Source of the DNA: Gautieria morchelliformis | Lineage: Eukaryota > Basidiomycota > Agaricomycetes > Gomphales > Gomphaceae | NCBI GenBank assembly: GCA_015179125.1 | Contig: WHVA01000082.1 | Coordinates: 1-64,000 of the forward strand | Reading direction: 5' to 3' | Length of the DNA: 64,000 nucleotides | In this document: positions 22,424 to 33,913 of the stretch, piece after piece | Numbering within the stretch: position 1 is the first letter of the stretch | How the letters are laid out: the number at the start of each line of letters is the position of its first letter | Notes under the pieces: model-generated | Databases searched by the model: none | Seen by the model: only the letters and a program-made list of their open reading frames with translations | What the model was told of the DNA's origin: nothing | Program-made: the position numbers and the translations under genes

Positions 22424-25373
22424 ATGCTCCATCTCATCGATGAGCACCTCGCTCAAATACAAGGTACGTATGATGCCGGGGATGAGTACCATCGGACATT
22501 CGCAAACGATCAAGCTTGTCAAACCCAAGTGTTTGAGCTTCTACTTGCTCAGGGACTGGACATCAAGGCACTGGGGGATCTTGGCAATCGTTGGAGCAAG
22601 CGATGGAGCACTGTGAATGGGAGTGGTAGGCGTGCACAGACGAGGGTTCTGATGCAGTGGTGAGGATCTATTTGAAGGTCTTTCTGCATGTATGTAATTT
22701 GATATGGTTTATGAATGATGAAGTCAGTGTGGAACAAGCACAGCGGCTCGAAAGGATAAGGAGGATAAGCAGCGGCAGCAGAATGGGAGACTTCCTTTGG
22801 AGCGTGACTGGAGTCGTAAGACTCCATATGATTTCACAGGTTGTCTGGCACATATAGATCTAACATATTGTGGAACGGAAGTGGTCCGCATCACTGGTAT
22901 ACTCATCCATAACCGCGGTTGCCAAACCCAGCATATGACTCGACTCCCACCTATCCCGCTCCATGACCATGTGTGGGAAATTGCCTTGGAGCAACTGAAT
23001 GACGGTGCCAGGTACATTTTCCTCCACATTGTTTCTTGTCTGTTCAAAAGGCTGATAGCAATAATTTCATAGCATTGCCGGAATTCTGGCGCGAAATCGC
23101 GACCTATGCCACGCCAAGCTATATGCCGGACAAAAGCAGCATGACCCAAGTACTGCCAATATCCGCTATGAGTTCCTGGCTCACGACTCCCATCGGCTGT
23201 ACAAAAAATATGCGAGGCTGCATGGTATTAACACATCAGATCCACCTGAGTGCAATGTGGACTCCTGGTTAGACTGCAAGTCAACATAGTATAAGCCTGC
23301 ACTTGCTGCAGCCATATTTTACTACCGAGCCTGAGGGCATAAAGACGAGCGGTTCCGAGTGTGCATTGCGACCGCAGATATGAAGCAGGCCGCATGGAGA
23401 TATGCACATGATCAACAGCTGGTTCTAGATGGTACCTTCGGTATCTGTGACCGTCGGATACTTCTTTTCATTGCACTCAGGGTAGATGAGAAGCGACGGG
23501 GTGTCCCCCTCGCATTCTTCCTATTTTCTGCACCGAGTGGCAACAGAGCAACGCATGCAGGATATGACACTGGAATTCTCGTGGAGTTGTTACAGCAATG
23601 GGTGGTGTCTCTGGGCCAGCGTGACGGCACTGGTTTTCAGCCAAAAGTTGCTATTACTGATACGGACACAAAGGAGAGAGGAGCTCTTTCGATTGTGTGG
23701 CATGGTATCTGGCTTCTTCTCTGCAAATTCCACTTACGGCAGTGCTGGACTAACAAGCGTCGCACTTTGCTAAAGTCTGGCAAGGTTTTTGATTTTCCCA
23801 AAGAGCAGATTAAAACACGCCTGCGGTCCTTAGAAGCAGAGTAAGTGACTCCACCACAGTTTCTTCGAGTGTTCACAAACGTTAGGCTCCTGATCTTGGA
23901 CAACTTCGAGGCATCTCTGGAGCTAATTTCTTCTGAAAGAGGGGCACTGACGACTCGGCTTGATGAGCCAACTTTTGTGGTAGCAGCAAGGGCTGGTATT
24001 CGCTATCTGGATTACCTCACAGACACCTGGATGAGTCATGCACTATGGCAGAGCTGGTCAGCCCGAGGCCGACAGCAGGCCTCGGTCCTCCTTGATATTC
24101 CTGTCGAGGGAGTGCTCCCAACGACCAATCACCTGGAATCTTTCAATGGGATACTCAAGCGCAAACATATTGCGAGGTGGCAAACGGGTTCCGTTTGATT
24201 TGTTGATATATCTGCTCACCACACAGATTCTTCCTGGGATATTCAAACGTGATGCTGAACTGGATTAGGCAGGTTGGTTGTCTGAACGGTTTAGAGCACA
24301 AGCAGGAGGGGCAGATCTGGCCCGGTCTCGTAAGCCAATGCTGTCTCCCACTCTCATGGCTACGAAGACACCTCTCGGTTGGTGGACACCGGCCCTGGAG
24401 GCCAAACACCTGGAGGAAGCATCTCATATTGCTAACAATGGACGAATATCAGGGTTCCAGTGGCCTGACAGGTATACCATCGCCTGTACTGTGGCTAGCA
24501 GTACTGCAGATATCCGACTGCCTGGACACCAAAAATATGTCGTGCATCTGAATGTGTTCGGCTGGAGCTCCTGCACGTGTCCTAGTTTTCAAGGACATAA
24601 CGGGGCTTGAAAACACCTCTACGCGGTTCATCTCTTGGTTCCTAAGCTCGGCTGCCCTCTGTCTTTCAGATATCCAGACACCGAAGCCGAGGCACGAGAA
24701 ATTCACACGTCGCTGTTTGCAGCACAACTGAGGCCCCCTCCACTCCCCCCTACAACCAATTTGCTCACCATAGGGACACATGCCTCGGAGATTCTCCAGC
24801 ACATCGAGTGTCACAGAGATTCTGTTGAGTTGAGCGAGGATGATACCGGGAATGAAAGCGAGGCTGATACTGGGAATGAAAGCGAGGATGAAACGGGGAA
24901 TGCAAACGAGTCGGGAGGTATTTCTGATGTGGGTGCTTGTCATTTGGGGTCGCGGATATTGGATTGTTGGCTGACCTCTGATAGCACCCAGGACATGATC
25001 TTAATAGTGAGGCAATTCATCACCAAGTCAATGACAAGCTTCGGCATGATCTCAATGCCCTTTTACCTCGTATGCACAGTGTCAAGTCTCTAATGGAACA
25101 GACAAGTCTTGAAGAGAGCGAGGAAATGGCAGAGTTCTTGACTCTGATTGAAGACTTTCATACCTTCCAACATATGCGGCCGTCGGCTTTGAGGTTGTCA
25201 ACACAACGTCAAATTTTATGCTACAGTAAGTTCCCACCTTGTTATGTTGCTGCACTGAGTCTTCCATTGGTTACTGCCTTTGGCAGACCGTGCCCGAAGG
25301 TGGTACTCGCGCAGGGAAACATTTTCTGCCCCCCTCGCCGGATACCAGTCAGAAATGGCATCATTCTTGTGAA
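22424..25373 (+). pseudogene. MULE-type transposase pseudogene with SWIM zinc finger
   Basis: Coding pieces with intron-like gaps give a Mutator-like (MULE) transposase. The N-terminal region holds TEVVRITGILIHNRGCQ and SHRLYKKYARLHGINTSDPP. The DDE core region holds VLDGTFGICDRRILLFIAL, GVPLAFFLFSAPSGNRATHA and AITDTDTKERGAL, and then LLLCKFHLRQCWTNKRR. The C-terminal SWIM finger is WSSCTCPSFQGHNGA, stop, KHLYAVHLLV. In-frame stops lie at 23287-23289, 23332-23334, 24266-24268 and 24608-24610, and frameshifts near 24180 and 24985. The stop at 24608 replaces the third Cys of the CxC...CxH motif. A possible first exon with STFVDDSSIQDDLEVFDAAL is at 21765-21860. The protein would cut and paste the element in the nucleus; this copy cannot. 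Confidence 0.85.
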
Positions 25374-25728
25374 ACCCGCTGAGAACACCAGGGAAGCCCA
25401 ATAGTCTCACATATAGCAAGTGTAACAAGTCTGACAGAATACAAATGACATTCAAGGCTTGGTTAGCCATGTAGCTAGATGATAGCTGCTGACTCCTGAG
25501 ACACGGATGGATCACCGTTCCTCACCGAACCCCAAGGTGCACGTCCCCCTCCTATGTATCGCAAGGCTAGCAGTCTATCTCTCTGATCAAACCTATTGGT
25601 GTATATGGCAGTAAATCTCAGATTGTACGCTTGCTCCTGGAAATCAAAGCGGAAGACACGTACATACTAATATACTATTGTGTTTCAAAAACTTGACTTG
25701 CGTGCTCTTCAGAGCTTCTCTTCTGCTC

Positions 25729-26138
25729 ATGCCACGCACAGAGCAATCAATGCATGCCGTTCCATCTCTCGCATCTGGTCTCTACATTTTTGAAGCACTG
25801 TCAGAGGCAGATGCAGATGCAGATGCAGATGCAGCAAAACATTTCTACGTTGTATACTGGCCCGAGGATACCACTTGGGACGACGATGCAATGCCTTCAG
25901 TCACAAATAATCGTGTTACCTTCATAAGGTAAGTATCACGGCATCAATTTAACACATATATTTCGAAGAATTGACATACCTTAACTTCAGATACCTTACT
26001 AAAATTGCCGATCAAATTTTGGCATTGGTATCAAGCGAGCACGCCCGAGAACTCGATCTCGATAAGTTTGCTGCTTACGACAACGATTTGGAAGAAGAAG
26101 ACGAAGACTACGCACGAGGAGATGTATCGTCGGCTTAA
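25729..26138 (+). CDS. Two-exon gene for a 115-aa acidic protein, intact
   Basis: Exon 1 is 25729-25928, and an intron of 62 bp (GTAAGT...TTCAG, 25929-25990) follows. Exon 2 is 25991-26138, ending in TAA. The spliced length is 348 bp, which keeps one frame of 115 codons. The protein starts MPRTEQSMHAVPSLASGLYI, has an acidic ADADADADA repeat, then HFYVVYWPEDTTWDDDA and RYLTKIADQILALVSSEHA, and an acidic C-terminus (DNDLEEEDEDYARGD). I do not know a family with a defined function. It sits about 350 bp downstream of the MULE pseudogene, so it may be a passenger of that element or a small host gene. There is no signal peptide or membrane helix. Confidence 0.55.
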
Positions 26139-26481
26139 GGCGCAGGCGGCGGAGGCTGACAGGGTGCTCTGGGATGTGATCACGGAGGCTGATGAGGACC
26201 GCGCAGTGCTTGAGCACCAGTTGTTCGGGATGAGAGCCGTTGTGCAAGACACGGAGCGGCAGCTCAAGGAGACGAAAGCGGGGCTGGATGTTCTGAACGC
26301 AGACGTTGCGGGGCTGCGCGAGGAGCTGCAGCGCATGGAGCATGAGCTGCAGAACGCACGGGGTGTTGAGGGCACGCTTAACGATGATCTAGGGACCACG
26401 AAAGAAGAAATCTGGATCGGGGTGAATAGCAGGTGCTCTGTCCCTAGTTATTTTCGACATACTGCTTACATTGGACGCTGA
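26117..26481 (+). CDS. Coiled-coil ORF overlapping the 115-aa gene
   Basis: The frame from ATG 26117 overlaps the last 22 bases of the preceding gene in another frame. It encodes MYRRLKAQAAEADRVLWDVI and further heptads (LREELQRMEHELQNARG), clearly a coiled coil, for about 95 residues. It then loses character after about 26410. Local GC content is much higher than in the neighbouring DNA, which suggests a captured fragment. It may instead be the shifted C-terminus of the preceding protein. No function can be assigned. Confidence 0.4.
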
Positions 26482-27439
26482 GGTATGCTATCCACTCTGA
26501 TTTCATTGGTCAACGTTAGCCTGAGTCATCTTATCTCCAGAGAGTTTGTATCTGGAGGTTTGGTTGTTCATATGGGGTGCAAGAGAATCCACTGATCGAA
26601 GAGCTGCCAGAGTACCGTTGTCACTCATGAAAGGGTGCTATTTCACGGGCCAATACCTAGGACTTTTAAGCCTTGTGTAAGCAAGAAGCCTTTCACTTCC
26701 ATAACACAGGTAGCGTGGACTCACAGATGTCAACCAGATTGATGTTCTCAGGTGGGTTACAATTCAGAGACAGGTCGCAGATTGTGCTAAATCAAGACAG
26801 TTTACGCAACCGATGCAACCAACCCTGTAAGTCCGGAATTAGTGGAAAACATATGAATCATTAATCAATATGGTTTAGTTGTGTGTATTTGCTCTTTTCA
26901 AGTGTTCCAATGACCCTTCGCCTTAGCTATCATGACAGCTGTGCAACCTGGAAGTGGTACTTCTTGTGGGTCTTCTGGTGCCGTACTCTACCGTCCAAAC
27001 TGACGCAGATTTTAGAGTAATAGTTTTAAGCTCTATGGCATCGTGCAACATCCTGCTGGCTCTACATCTCGACAGTCTCTTCCGCAACACCAGATATGGT
27101 GTGCTTATATATATTATCGTTACTCCTGTGCTCCACTTACACGCTGATATCACAGTTCGCTTGCTTCTGATCGTTCTCTGCACATGTTGAGTTTTGTCTA
27201 CTACTCCCCTAACTTGATTCTTATTATTGTATTATCTAAGGCGGACTCGTAGTATGTAGCCAGCCATGCTGCTTTTGACCACGCTACCAACAGTTAAATA
27301 TACCACCATCAGACATATTCAGCGGGGGATGAAGCGCGGGAGCAACCTGTAAGATCGAACCCCGTTAATCTCAAAGAAGAGGATGACCGAGCCCCACAAT
27401 CAGGTGAGACTGGGTGTCTCGCCACGCAATGCCACCCAC
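26482..27439. other. Mostly non-coding stretch with a short hydrophobic ORF
   Basis: A plus-strand frame at 26954-27190 encodes 78 residues with several hydrophobic runs (LVGLLVPYSTVQ and YGVLIYIIVTPVLHLHADI), which could be exons of a membrane protein. Intron-like GT...AG stretches occur nearby (for example 26483-26540), but I could not build a continuous gene. Otherwise the stretch is AT-rich with nothing recognisable. Confidence 0.35.
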
Positions 27440-27497
27440 CCCTAATGAAAAAAAGTGAGACACGATGTGCATAGTGTCTCACTTTTTTTCATTAGGG
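27440..27497. repeat. Perfect 24-bp inverted repeat (hairpin, 10-nt loop)
   Basis: Arms 27440-27463 and 27474-27497 are exact reverse complements, beginning CCCTAATG and ending CATTAGGG, with a run of seven A/T in each arm. The loop is gatgtgcata. It lies about 100 bp upstream of the ORF at 27596. Confidence 0.9.
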
Positions 27498-27595
27498 TCC
27501 ACGTCGCATGACTCTGTTTTGGAATTACATGCACCGTCTTTTTCCACCGCTGCTCTCACCGAAGACCCAAGGGTATGTGCACATTGCCGTTTTTG

Positions 27596-28012
27596 TCCAT
27601 GGCTAAATGGACACCTCTAATATTAACAGATGTACACTCTGCGATGGAGCATGTGAATAATGTCGGTGGAAGGGCAGGGTATGTTGACATTCACCCTCTT
27701 ATTGCTGAGGCCTATATGTACTTCTGGACCGATGGCTCCACATCGCAAGCGCCCCAGGAAACTGTAGGAGCGGTACAGACCACAGATCCCTATGCCGCCA
27801 CCTTCACGGACAATGCAGCCATCCAATGTCCGATGATGTTTGTTAATGGTGGAGCCGTTGACACCGTCGTAAGCGGAGAGGTATCAGGAGAGGGGAGTGA
27901 CGAGATTTATGGCGCATTTGCCGATTTCTTTTACCTTGACGCAGCGAGCTACCCAGTCTCGATACACAATGCCACACTATCCACGGTGGCGTTTAGTCCC
28001 TCCATTCCATGA
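27596..28012 (+). CDS. Hypothetical protein, possibly a 3' exon
   Basis: The open frame runs from about 27575 (usable ATG near 27599) to a stop at 28010-28012. A splice-acceptor-like tattaacag ends at 27630, so the coding part may start at GATGTACACTCTGCG as a downstream exon. The protein contains NNVGGRAGYVDIHPLIAEAY and YGAFADFFYLDAASYPVSIH. Composition is protein-like, but I recognise no domain. It is convergent with the seven-exon minus-strand gene, with stops about 90 bp apart. Confidence 0.4.
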   Translation, partial: SMAKWTPLILTDVHSAMEHVNNVGGRAGYVDIHPLIAEAYMYFWTDGSTSQAPQETVGAVQTTDPYAATFTDNAAIQCPMMFVNGGAVDTVVSGEVSGEGSDEIYGAFADFFYLDAASYPVSIHNATLSTVAFSPSIP

Positions 28013-28100
28013 TGTGATTGCAAAGATGCTCGTTCAGATATCAAATACACGCCGCGAAAGTGTGTAGTTTCTTTGTTGGAATATTATACATCTATTTGGC

Positions 28101-29826
28101 CTACACATTATTTCCTTCAAATCCATAGTGGGCTGAGGTGTCACTGAACGGTAGGTTGCTGGCTGATGCAAACAGTGTGTGCGCAGGGGGAGCTTGGGTC
28201 GGTTGCCACCAAGGGGCCTGTTCAGGTGGGGCATGCGAGGCTGACAGTCGCAACTCCCTAAGCTGTGCTGCGTCATCGTATGGCCAAGCCAAGCAACCAG
28301 GCCCATGCACCGTATTGAGGTAGGCTTTTGTGAACCAGCGGCCACAGTTGCATTGATCTACACAAAGCCAGAATACCTCAGGGTCAAGCCCATCATTGGA
28401 TGATAGCGCATGAAATGCCGCCTGGAGCTGCGTGCCTTGAATGGGAGGTATGTGCCAGTTGTATGTCCACATCTCCCGGGATTCAGGCAGTACCATCAGG
28501 CATGCCGTCTCACCCCACAGCCTATCCCCAGACGGCTTGCGTATCTCTGACGTCTGATCAATAAGATATGTAAATAGTTGTAAATACTGAAAACTCACGC
28601 CCAGATAGGTATTCGGCCTGTAAGAAGTTTCCCGCCGCTTCCTTCTCCAAAGCCTTATACAGATGTAAGGGGACCATCGCAGGTGCAGGTATCGTTGAAG
28701 GCGTCGAGGGCATGGGATCTGAGCCCAAGGGGATGATCTCAGGTGCAGGCGGTGCAGGTGTCGAAGGCACAGAATCTGAGCAGCTCAAACCTAGAACTGA
28801 CGGTATCAGCAGTAAAGTAGGCTTCCCAGAACTTGTAACTTACCATCGAGTGCCTTCTCTTCAGAGGGAATGTAGTTATCCAAGGAATCCCAGTCCCTCG
28901 CCGCTGACACACGAGCTATCTCAGAGGTAAGGGATCCTAGCCACACATGAGAACAAATATATACACGTAGTCAAACCTTACCTGACTTCCTGCGCTTCGT
29001 CTTGCCTGCTCCAAATCCACCCTTACGAGTGGAGTTGACAAACAAGGATGGAGGTCGGACTGGGCTACCTTTGAGCACAGGCAATTCCTCTAGCATTGCA
29101 TAGCTATCAAATCCAAATATCCCTAGTGAGATACCATAAAAGACAGAACAAGTGTGCATACCTGGCCCGGGGACATCTCGCCGCTGATATTGGGTCGTTA
29201 CCAGGTCCGGGTGAGCATAGAGTGACGATAAGGACTCTGTAGAAGTGTTAGGTGTGTTGCACATGCATCATTAAAAGGAGAATACATACTCCAAAAACCA
29301 CACAGCCGTCTGTGGCATGCCATTGCAACCTCACTGTGATAGGACAATTCAGGGGTGCTTACCACCCAAATGCCTACAAAGTGCCGCCGGGTTGCCCGAT
29401 TTTCTTGTGTCTCACACGGGCAACACCGCATGGGTATGTCGAAGAGTTTGAAGGCTTCGTTGAACAGTGTTGGGTGGTAGGGCTTTCCTTGTTCATCTGC
29501 CGACCTGTATAAATGGTCAGAAAAGCGGCAGGACAACCAGATGTATGTTTAACATACCATGGCCAGAGTGATGGCTCCGCACATTTTTTTTTCCAGTCAA
29601 GCAGCCACCCACTTTTAAACGCATCGTCGATAGACTCGAGAAATGTGCGGTAGATCTGTTGCTTAAGTAGAGCCGATTCATCACCAGCCTTAGCAGTTCT
29701 GAAAGATCTAGATGCTGGCCTGTGTTGAAATGGAGTAGAGGGTGCTGATGAGGTTTCCAAAGCAGTTTGACTTAGAGCTTGATATGTTGGAGGGCATGAT
29801 GACGGCGTCGAGGGAGGTGAAGACAT
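28101..29826 (-). CDS. Apparently intact seven-exon gene, 476 codons, function unknown
   Basis: On the minus strand the exons are 29826-29558, 29504-29290, 29236-29162, 29122-28982, 28936-28844, 28790-28599 and 28546-28101. All six introns have GT-AG ends and are 39-53 bp, mostly 52-53. Exon lengths sum to 1431 bp, a multiple of three, and the joined frame has no stop until TAG at 28101-28103. The N-terminus MSSPPSTPSSCPPTYQALSQ is Ser/Pro-rich. A middle region has WPWSADEQGKPYHPTLFNEA and RCCPCETQENRATRR, followed by a basic KTKRRKSG. The C-terminal domain holds GDRLWGETACLMVLP, then a Cys cluster LCVDQCNCGRWFTKAY. No signal peptide or membrane helix is seen. I do not recognise the family. 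It could be a host gene or an element-borne gene. Confidence 0.7.
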
Positions 29827-29879
29827 GATCAAGCAAAGCGAGTGATTATTGTGGGGGTAGCGAGTCAAACTCACGAGGG

Positions 29880-30244
29880 GTCTCTTTTAAAGTGAAGAAC
29901 CAGTTAAAATCAGCTATATGTCGTATAAATACAGGTAAAGACAACAACGGCGATAAAGGAAAGGAAAAAAACCAGGAATAACTAATATGTCTATGCAGTT
30001 TCCCTATAACGAGGTGAAGTTTTTTGTCGATGAACGTAAAATCAACTGTCACTGGGGCTTCGAAAGAACTAATGTGAATACCTTTGGATATAGAACCGGG
30101 TTCCGCTGTGGGATCTTGCGGATTACCAAGCTGCTTGTTCAGGCTCCATCACCGTCACTGGCTAGCTCCCGGCTCGCTGTTCCGAGGCATTTAGGAAAAG
30201 GAATCTAGGGCTTTAGGTCTACGGAAAGTCATCCAATGTTGCTT
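29880..30244. other. Intergenic spacer
   Basis: This is the upstream side of the seven-exon gene (its ATG is at 29826) and ends where DU copy 2 begins. A possible CT-rich promoter stretch on the minus strand spans about 29945-29975 (the plus strand is purine-rich). The phrase gatcttgcggattaccaagctgcttgttc (30113-30141) resembles the complement of gcagcttggtaatccgc near 18987, so a small repeat is shared. No gene is seen. Confidence 0.5.
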
Positions 30245-31067
30245 ATATTTAGCTCTGGAGCCAACCAGTTACCAAGGGACACCAGTACCGTTTATTCTCG
30301 CTAGGTGGCACTGTCATTCTAAACAGCTCTGCATCGCCATCACATCCGATACACAATGCTCAGCCTCGCGGATACCATGTTGTTGTGCTCCAAGTTTAAA
30401 TTCGATAGTCCCTTCATACCACTTCACTTCTTTCCACGCCGTTCAGGACATGCCTCCCGAATGAGAGTTGTCTCGTGTCGCCACATCGAGCAATGTTGAC
30501 ACGAACTGATACCTCTTCCGAGATCATCCAGCATCGCTATAGAATTACAGCCATGTGCAACCTCTGTGCATTGAGCTGGACAGCCTAAATCTTCCATATC
30601 ATCTCGCTTGCTTGTGTTCTCATCTTCATAAATAACACACTGGAGATGCGACATGTCAATTCACATCAGTGAGCTGTGTCGCAGTTGGTTTTCGTGTGTC
30701 ATTATGCCGACACCGCACTTGGAGTTGTCAATGAGTGACAGGTGCGCTTACATTACATCAAGTTTTAAATGCATCTTCGCAATCATAACCAGTCCAGGCA
30801 AGGCCAAGAACCCAAGGTTCAATTACTCATCCGAGCAGACCACTGTATCTGATGCTTCAACCTTGTATTAATTATATTACACATGACGTTCTTCTATCAG
30901 ACCGGCCCACCTTGCAAATTGGGGGATGCTTCGCATTGGTGGGATGTTGTTAATCATATCTGTTGACCTGGCAGCACCCATGTCGATAATCTTATTTATA
31001 CACCTTGCGCGATCTGCTATGCACAACTCAGTCCCTCGTCTGCATTCCAGTCCTTCTTGCTTATATC

Positions 31068-32870
31068 ATGTCTCAGGCGGACCCCTCAGCTGAAATCCAG
31101 GTGCTATCAGACCTGTACGTATTTACTACATTGAATGAGATGCAGAAGAACTTACCTAAACTAGCTTTGCGTACAACTGTACCATCGTAGCAGCGCTTGG
31201 TATGCGTCCACGACCCCTATCTAATTCCATGATTTCCATAGCTTGTTAATACAGCACTGCTCATCTATGACACTCTGCTCACTCTGCCATCCGAGATCAA
31301 GCACATTTGGTGCAAGACCGTCAAAATCGGCACCATTCTCTATGTATTCTCTCATTACCTGCTCATGGCGTTTTTTGTTCTTGCCATATATGGCAGTTTA
31401 TCTAACCTGGCCGTTGAGGTATATTACGACAACACTCTCATGTGTAACACCCTTACTGATTGGAACGAGTATCTAGTATGAGTTGCATTCTTTATGACCA
31501 AGCAACCTAGAGACTCATATATTCAAAGGAAATGTAATACTATCACTCGCCTAGTTCATGCTTTACAAGTTCCTCTTGTGATTGGTGTACAGGGTGAGTG
31601 ATTATACCCATATATTTCTCAGACAGAAGGATCAACACATTTTATTATCTAGGCCTTCTGCTAGCTCGCACCTATGCTATCTCCCTTCAGAATCAAAAGG
31701 TTTTGGGTGTTCTTGGGCTGCTCATTCTTAGCCCTACTATCATCAATGTGGTATGTCCCTGTGCAGACTTTGTGTAGATAGCATAAATTCATTTCACTGG
31801 ATATAGTACTTGTCTGTTTTGGACAATTGCAATCTCACTAGTTCGCAAGTTAATACATTGACTTTGTCAGTACTGACTAGGACTTTCTGTGTAGATTTAT
31901 ACTAACAAATTCTTCAGGTGTAAGATCTAGGGGTCTGTATTTGTCTGATTTGTCTCTGAATACATTTGACAGGGAGAACCATCAGTAATGTTACTGTAAT
32001 CCTTTTTGACACTGGAGTTGTGATGGTAACCATTCTGAGCTCAATTCAAACCCTCAGGCTTTGGCGGAAAGGAGAAATTTGGGATAAGAAGTCTCTCATT
32101 AGTCTAATGATTCACCAAGGTGAGCATACAACATATTGCTTATATCTATGGACATATCACTAATCTACAGGTAAGGCTTGGTGAGATATGGGTATGAAAC
32201 ATTATTCCTAAGATATTGCATATGTTGATTCATATTTAGATTTGTGCTTACAATTACTTTGGCTAATACGGTCACACCTTGGGTATTGTTACTTACAAAG
32301 ACATTGAACTTTGAGGGCTTACTCATCTTCTTTTACATTTCAGGTATTGAGGGTTCATAATACATTGATCATGATAAAAGAATGGCTAACTAAAGCTGCT
32401 TTATGGCATAAAGCCAAGCCTTCAAGGCATCTTAGGCTACCTTCAGAACAGGTATTTTCTCACCAATTTAAGAAGAAAGTCATGTGATTGTACTAACCTA
32501 ACACTGCACATATAGCTTGTCGATAATTATTGTCTGCCAGTTCCATATAACTCTCAAAGAGAGACACAGTCGACTTAACAGCCCCTCATTACCCTCCCTT
32601 TCATTCACAAGCTTCAAAGCAGCCAGACAAAGTGTTCACACTGCTATAGTGGCTGAATTTGGGAACCTCCATTTGAGCCAGGGACTTGGCACTGAGACAA
32701 TGGAGGACACCACCGCTGATCAGGAAAGCCAGCAGTCACCTGAAGAGGCTCGGTCAGCTCGGATAGAATTGGATGTGTTTCCTTGGGTGACTGGACGTCC
32801 AGGAGATGTAGAAATGGCTGGGCAGATTACATCTGGTGAGCAGTCAGCGTCTCTTTCAGGCACTGGTTAA
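31068..32870 (+). pseudogene. DUF6533-type multipass membrane protein, DU copy 2
   Basis: Same gene as at 12819-14617, here on the plus strand. It starts MSQADPSAEIQVLSD. The signature exon (31255-31470) encodes LLIYDTLLTLPSEIKHIWCK and two hydrophobic helices, but is preceded by CTTGTTAATAC, the same 1-bp insertion as copy 1, which breaks the frame. Later exons GLLLARTYAISLQNQKVLGV, NVTVILFDTGVVMVTIL and the Ser-rich tail ending at 32870 are recognisable. DUF6533 proteins sit in membranes and their function is unknown. Confidence 0.7.
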
Positions 32871-33055
32871 TGGTTCCATAGGATCTGGAAGAACAGCAGA
32901 GGCTTAATAATAGCATCCAAGCTAAGGCATCATAGCCACAATTCCAATACAAACCCATCTGCTCACTCTGGCAAACCCATACACTCAAAAAACCATGGAT
33001 ACATATATATTCTGTGACATTTCAAATTTGACTTTCTTTATAATTTATTCAACTT

Positions 33056-33418
33056 GTGGTGGCCTGTGTGGCCTTACATGTTTGTGAGCGGTTTAGGGAA
33101 AATGGCAGGCATCTGGCAAGATGCCCACCTGGAAATCAAGGCTCAACCATGACAGACAAAGTGTTTACCCAATCGAGTTCATTTGGTCTGTGCCTACACT
33201 GGCTTGAGCTCATAGACTGTGAAGATATAACAGGCAACACCTTAATCGCTTATATCGAGGTGAGGCAAGTGTCAGGGCATGTGGAGGACTTCCAGTTATT
33301 GGTGAGTGGGTGTCCAGGAGTGGAAGACAAGCACCTGGCTGAAGTGTCCCATTTTGTAATTGTTGAGGGGGTTGATGATTATCCTCAATATACTGAGGAA
33401 TATTCAGACCCACCTTAA
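33056..33418 (+). CDS. Small ORF downstream of DUF6533 gene, DU copy 2
   Basis: Longest version of the ORF also seen at 12273-12602 and 59016-59348, 120 codons here. It contains HWLELIDCEDITGNTLIAYI and ends DDYPQYTEEYSDPP. No recognised domain, and the start is uncertain. It may be part of a 3' untranslated region that happens to stay open. Confidence 0.3.
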   Translation: MVACVALHVCERFRENGRHLARCPPGNQGSTMTDKVFTQSSSFGLCLHWLELIDCEDITGNTLIAYIEVRQVSGHVEDFQLLVSGCPGVEDKHLAEVSHFVIVEGVDDYPQYTEEYSDPP

Positions 33419-33913
33419 CAAATCTTGAATATTCATCTAACATCATAACCATAAATTGAAATTTATTCTGTAAATTGCCCGCAATGGCAGAACTGCCAGA
33501 AGAAGGCCTTTCTGCTGAGTGTGGCAGAATATGGCAGAAAAGGTTTAGTGGCACACCATATATCTACACTTAAACCACATGACAAAGACAGATGGTACAG
33601 CAGATGTGACAGATGACCTGTGTGGCTGACATCAGGCTCAGTAGACATCAGCCATTCCCAGTGCTGCCTCTGGATCCCGATGTTCGTGTATATAAATGTC
33701 CTCTTCATATATCTGCAGTGCTTGGCCTTGATCAGCACCTTTTTGTGCTTCAAGATCATATACCTGCGCTGCAGTGATCTCACTTCCTTCCAGTTCAGAA
33801 TTGATACAGTGATAGATTTACTGGTAGAGTATAGATGTGGCCTATATCTCGAGGCCAAGTTCAATGGATAATACAAGAGGAAAATAACTTGAAGTTTGAC
33901 TCAAGACTTTGTT

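Noticed and set aside
26005-26116. Upstream extension of the coiled-coil ORF
   Set aside because: This part overlaps exon 2 of the 115-aa gene in another frame and lacks coding character; only the part from 26117 is reported.
27340-27385. Possible tRNA 3' part (gatcgaacccc resembling a T-loop)
   Set aside because: No acceptor, D or anticodon stem can be paired around it, and the T-stem itself does not form.
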